From NCBI GenBank assembly GCA_028694565.1, contig JAQVKR010000018.1, forward strand, positions 1 through 14,464: a stretch of 14,464 nt of DNA, in the 5' to 3' direction. Positions 13,298 to 14,464 of the stretch are shown one piece after another. Numbering within the stretch: position 1 is the first letter of the stretch; the number at the start of each line of letters is the position of its first letter. The translations under genes and the position numbers were made by a program. This DNA is from Gammaproteobacteria bacterium (GTDB lineage Bacteria > Pseudomonadota > Gammaproteobacteria > DSM-26407). Under the pieces are notes generated by a model. The model saw only the letters and a list, made by a program, of their open reading frames with translations. It made no database searches and had not been told where the DNA came from.

Positions 13298-14464
13298 GAC
13301 CCTGGAAATCCAGCTCGCGCAGGACGCGGAAGCCGGTATCGTCGCTCTGGCGGCTGGGAAAGTCGCGCCAGCGATTGGCGGAGCGCATCTCCACCGGCGG
13401 GAAGCTCCAGGCGCCGCCGCGGATGACCCGCTTGCCGCAGCCCGGCTTGTCCAGGGCGCCGCCGTCGGTGGGGGCGCCGGCGAAGGTGTCGTGGTAGCAG
13501 TCGGCCACCCACTCCCAGACGTTGCCGGCGGTGTCGTAGAGCCCGAACGGGTTGGGGGGGAACTCGCCCACCGGCGCGCTGCGCTCGCCATCCCAGAGCC
13601 CGTCGCAGCCGGCGCAGTTGGCCCGGGCGGTGCCGGCCTCGCTGCCCCACCAGTAGCGGGTGGTGGTCCCGCCCCGGGCGGCATACTCCCACTCGGCGTC
13701 GGTGGGCAGCCGGTAGCGCTTGCCGGTCTGTTCGCTGAGCCAGACGGTGTAGGCCCGGGCATCCTCCCAGGTCACGTTCACCACCGGCCGGCTGCCCCGG
13801 CCCCAGCCGCTGTCCTCGGGACAGGGACGGGCGGCGGCGGTGCAGAAGCGGTCATAGTCGGCGAAGGTCACCTCGTGCAGGCCGATGGCGAAGGGATGCT
13901 CGAGGCTGATATCGCTGACCGGCTGCTCGTCGAGATCGCCATCACCCATCAGGTCGCCGCGCAGGAAGCGCCCCCCCCGCAGCACCACCAGCTCGGGGCC
14001 GCCCCCGCCCCCCGGCAGACGGTCGTGGAAAATCCGGCCGGCCAGCCGCCACGGGGCCTCCAGCAGCGCGCGCGATTCCGCCGGCGTGAGATCGGCGGGC
14101 AAGGCGTCGAACAGCACGCGGCTCACCCCATGGACCGGCAGCGACAGCGTCTGGCCGTAGCCCGAGCGGGCGGCGATGCGGCCGTTGATGATCTCGCCCC
14201 GGGCCATGGCGCCCGGAGTGTTGAACCGCGCCATCACCTGCGCCCGCTCCTCCGCCGTCTCGCTGCCGCCGACCAGGCTCAGGGTCCGCAACTGGTCCCG
14301 GTGCAGCATCTGCATGCCCTGGGCGGTCTTGATCAGGTAGTCCCCGTCGACGATCCGCGCCCGCAGACGATCCCCGTTGGGGAACTCCAGCAGGTCCGGG
14401 CCGGCCAGCGTTCCCCCCCCGGCGTCCCCCGGCCGCCGCTGGAGCGCGCCGGCGGGAACCCCGG
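13293..14464 (-). CDS. Formylglycine-generating-enzyme-like (SUMF1/FGE-sulfatase fold) protein, N-terminus cut by window
   Basis: About 390 codons are present and the frame stays open to the window edge, so the start is outside. The C-terminal two thirds are an FGE-sulfatase domain: IGLHEVTFADYDRFC, PVVNVTWEDARAYTVWLSEQ, RYRLPTDAEWEYAARGG, NPFGLYDTAGNVWEWVADCY and VIRGGAWSFPPVEMRSANR ending DDTGFRVLREL. The copper-binding cysteine pair of true FGE, expected after RGGAW, is missing, so sulfatase activation is unlikely; such domains also serve in other oxidases, lectin-like binding and as enzyme scaffolds. The visible N-terminal part has LEFPNGDRLRARIVDGDYLI followed by KTAQG, resembling GDxLxGxV beta-strand repeats. 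A membrane or signal segment may lie outside. It is convergent with the radical SAM gene. Confidence 0.88.
   Translation of the reverse strand, partial: GVPAGALQRRPGDAGGGTLAGPDLLEFPNGDRLRARIVDGDYLIKTAQGMQMLHRDQLRTLSLVGGSETAEERAQVMARFNTPGAMARGEIINGRIAARSGYGQTLSLPVHGVSRVLFDALPADLTPAESRALLEAPWRLAGRIFHDRLPGGGGGPELVVLRGGRFLRGDLMGDGDLDEQPVSDISLEHPFAIGLHEVTFADYDRFCTAAARPCPEDSGWGRGSRPVVNVTWEDARAYTVWLSEQTGKRYRLPTDAEWEYAARGGTTTRYWWGSEAGTARANCAGCDGLWDGERSAPVGEFPPNPFGLYDTAGNVWEWVADCYHDTFAGAPTDGGALDKPGCGKRVIRGGAWSFPPVEMRSANRWRDFPSRQSDDTGFRVLRELDFQGQ

Overview
The window is very GC-rich chromosomal DNA with dense, ordinary bacterial gene packing. Gene content (norE/norF-like pair, PA0069-type radical SAM protein, SlyD-like/methyltransferase fusion, gamma-class carbonic anhydrase) and REP-like repeats with the core GGATGGGCAAAGCGCAGCG point to a gammaproteobacterium, perhaps of the Chromatiales/Ectothiorhodospiraceae kind. 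That placement is inference. No rRNA, tRNA, CRISPR array, prophage or intact transposase was seen.

Layout. 1-3445 (minus strand): a UvrA-family excinuclease subunit, cut by the window edge at its C-terminus, preceded by a small cupin protein gene. 3446-3950: an intergenic stretch with a REP-like inverted pair enclosing a scrap of a REP-associated tyrosine transposase (RAYT), a triple 25-bp tandem repeat and a candidate FNR/DNR-type operator. 3951-6530 (plus): norE-like and norF-like membrane genes, then a protein joining a Rieske [2Fe-2S] domain to the FMN/[3Fe-4S] synthase domain of glutamate synthase. 6552-7357 (minus): a gamma carbonic anhydrase and, upstream and overlapping it by 4 bp, a small membrane-anchored protein. 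7358-7929: no gene; it holds a TA-flanked MITE-like element, a perfect 22-bp-arm palindrome and a GC-rich structured leader. 7930-13055 (plus): a cytoplasmic gamma-glutamyltransferase-family enzyme, a 2OG-Fe(II) oxygenase, a SlyD-like/methyltransferase fusion, an FKBP prolyl isomerase and a PA0069-type radical SAM protein. 13056-13292: inverted ACAGGAT-type repeats, one of which carries the stop codon of the next gene. 13293-14464 (minus): a formylglycine-generating-enzyme-like (SUMF1 fold) protein, cut by the window edge at its N-terminus.

How the genes relate. The clearest functional unit is norE-norF, small heme-copper-oxidase-type accessory subunits, here without norCB and behind a possible NO/oxygen-responsive site. 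The Rieske-synthase fusion downstream could share a redox theme, but 103 bp separate them and no link is proven. The SlyD-like/methyltransferase gene and the FKBP gene form a tandem of prolyl-isomerase-fold proteins. The rest looks like a mosaic of unrelated housekeeping and accessory genes.

The most unusual items are the Rieske-glutamate synthase fusion, the SlyD-like/methyltransferase fusion with an atypical SAM motif, the RAYT scrap trapped between REP repeats, and the MITE-like element with an extra terminal repeat. No clear defence system or wholly new multi-gene system could be supported.
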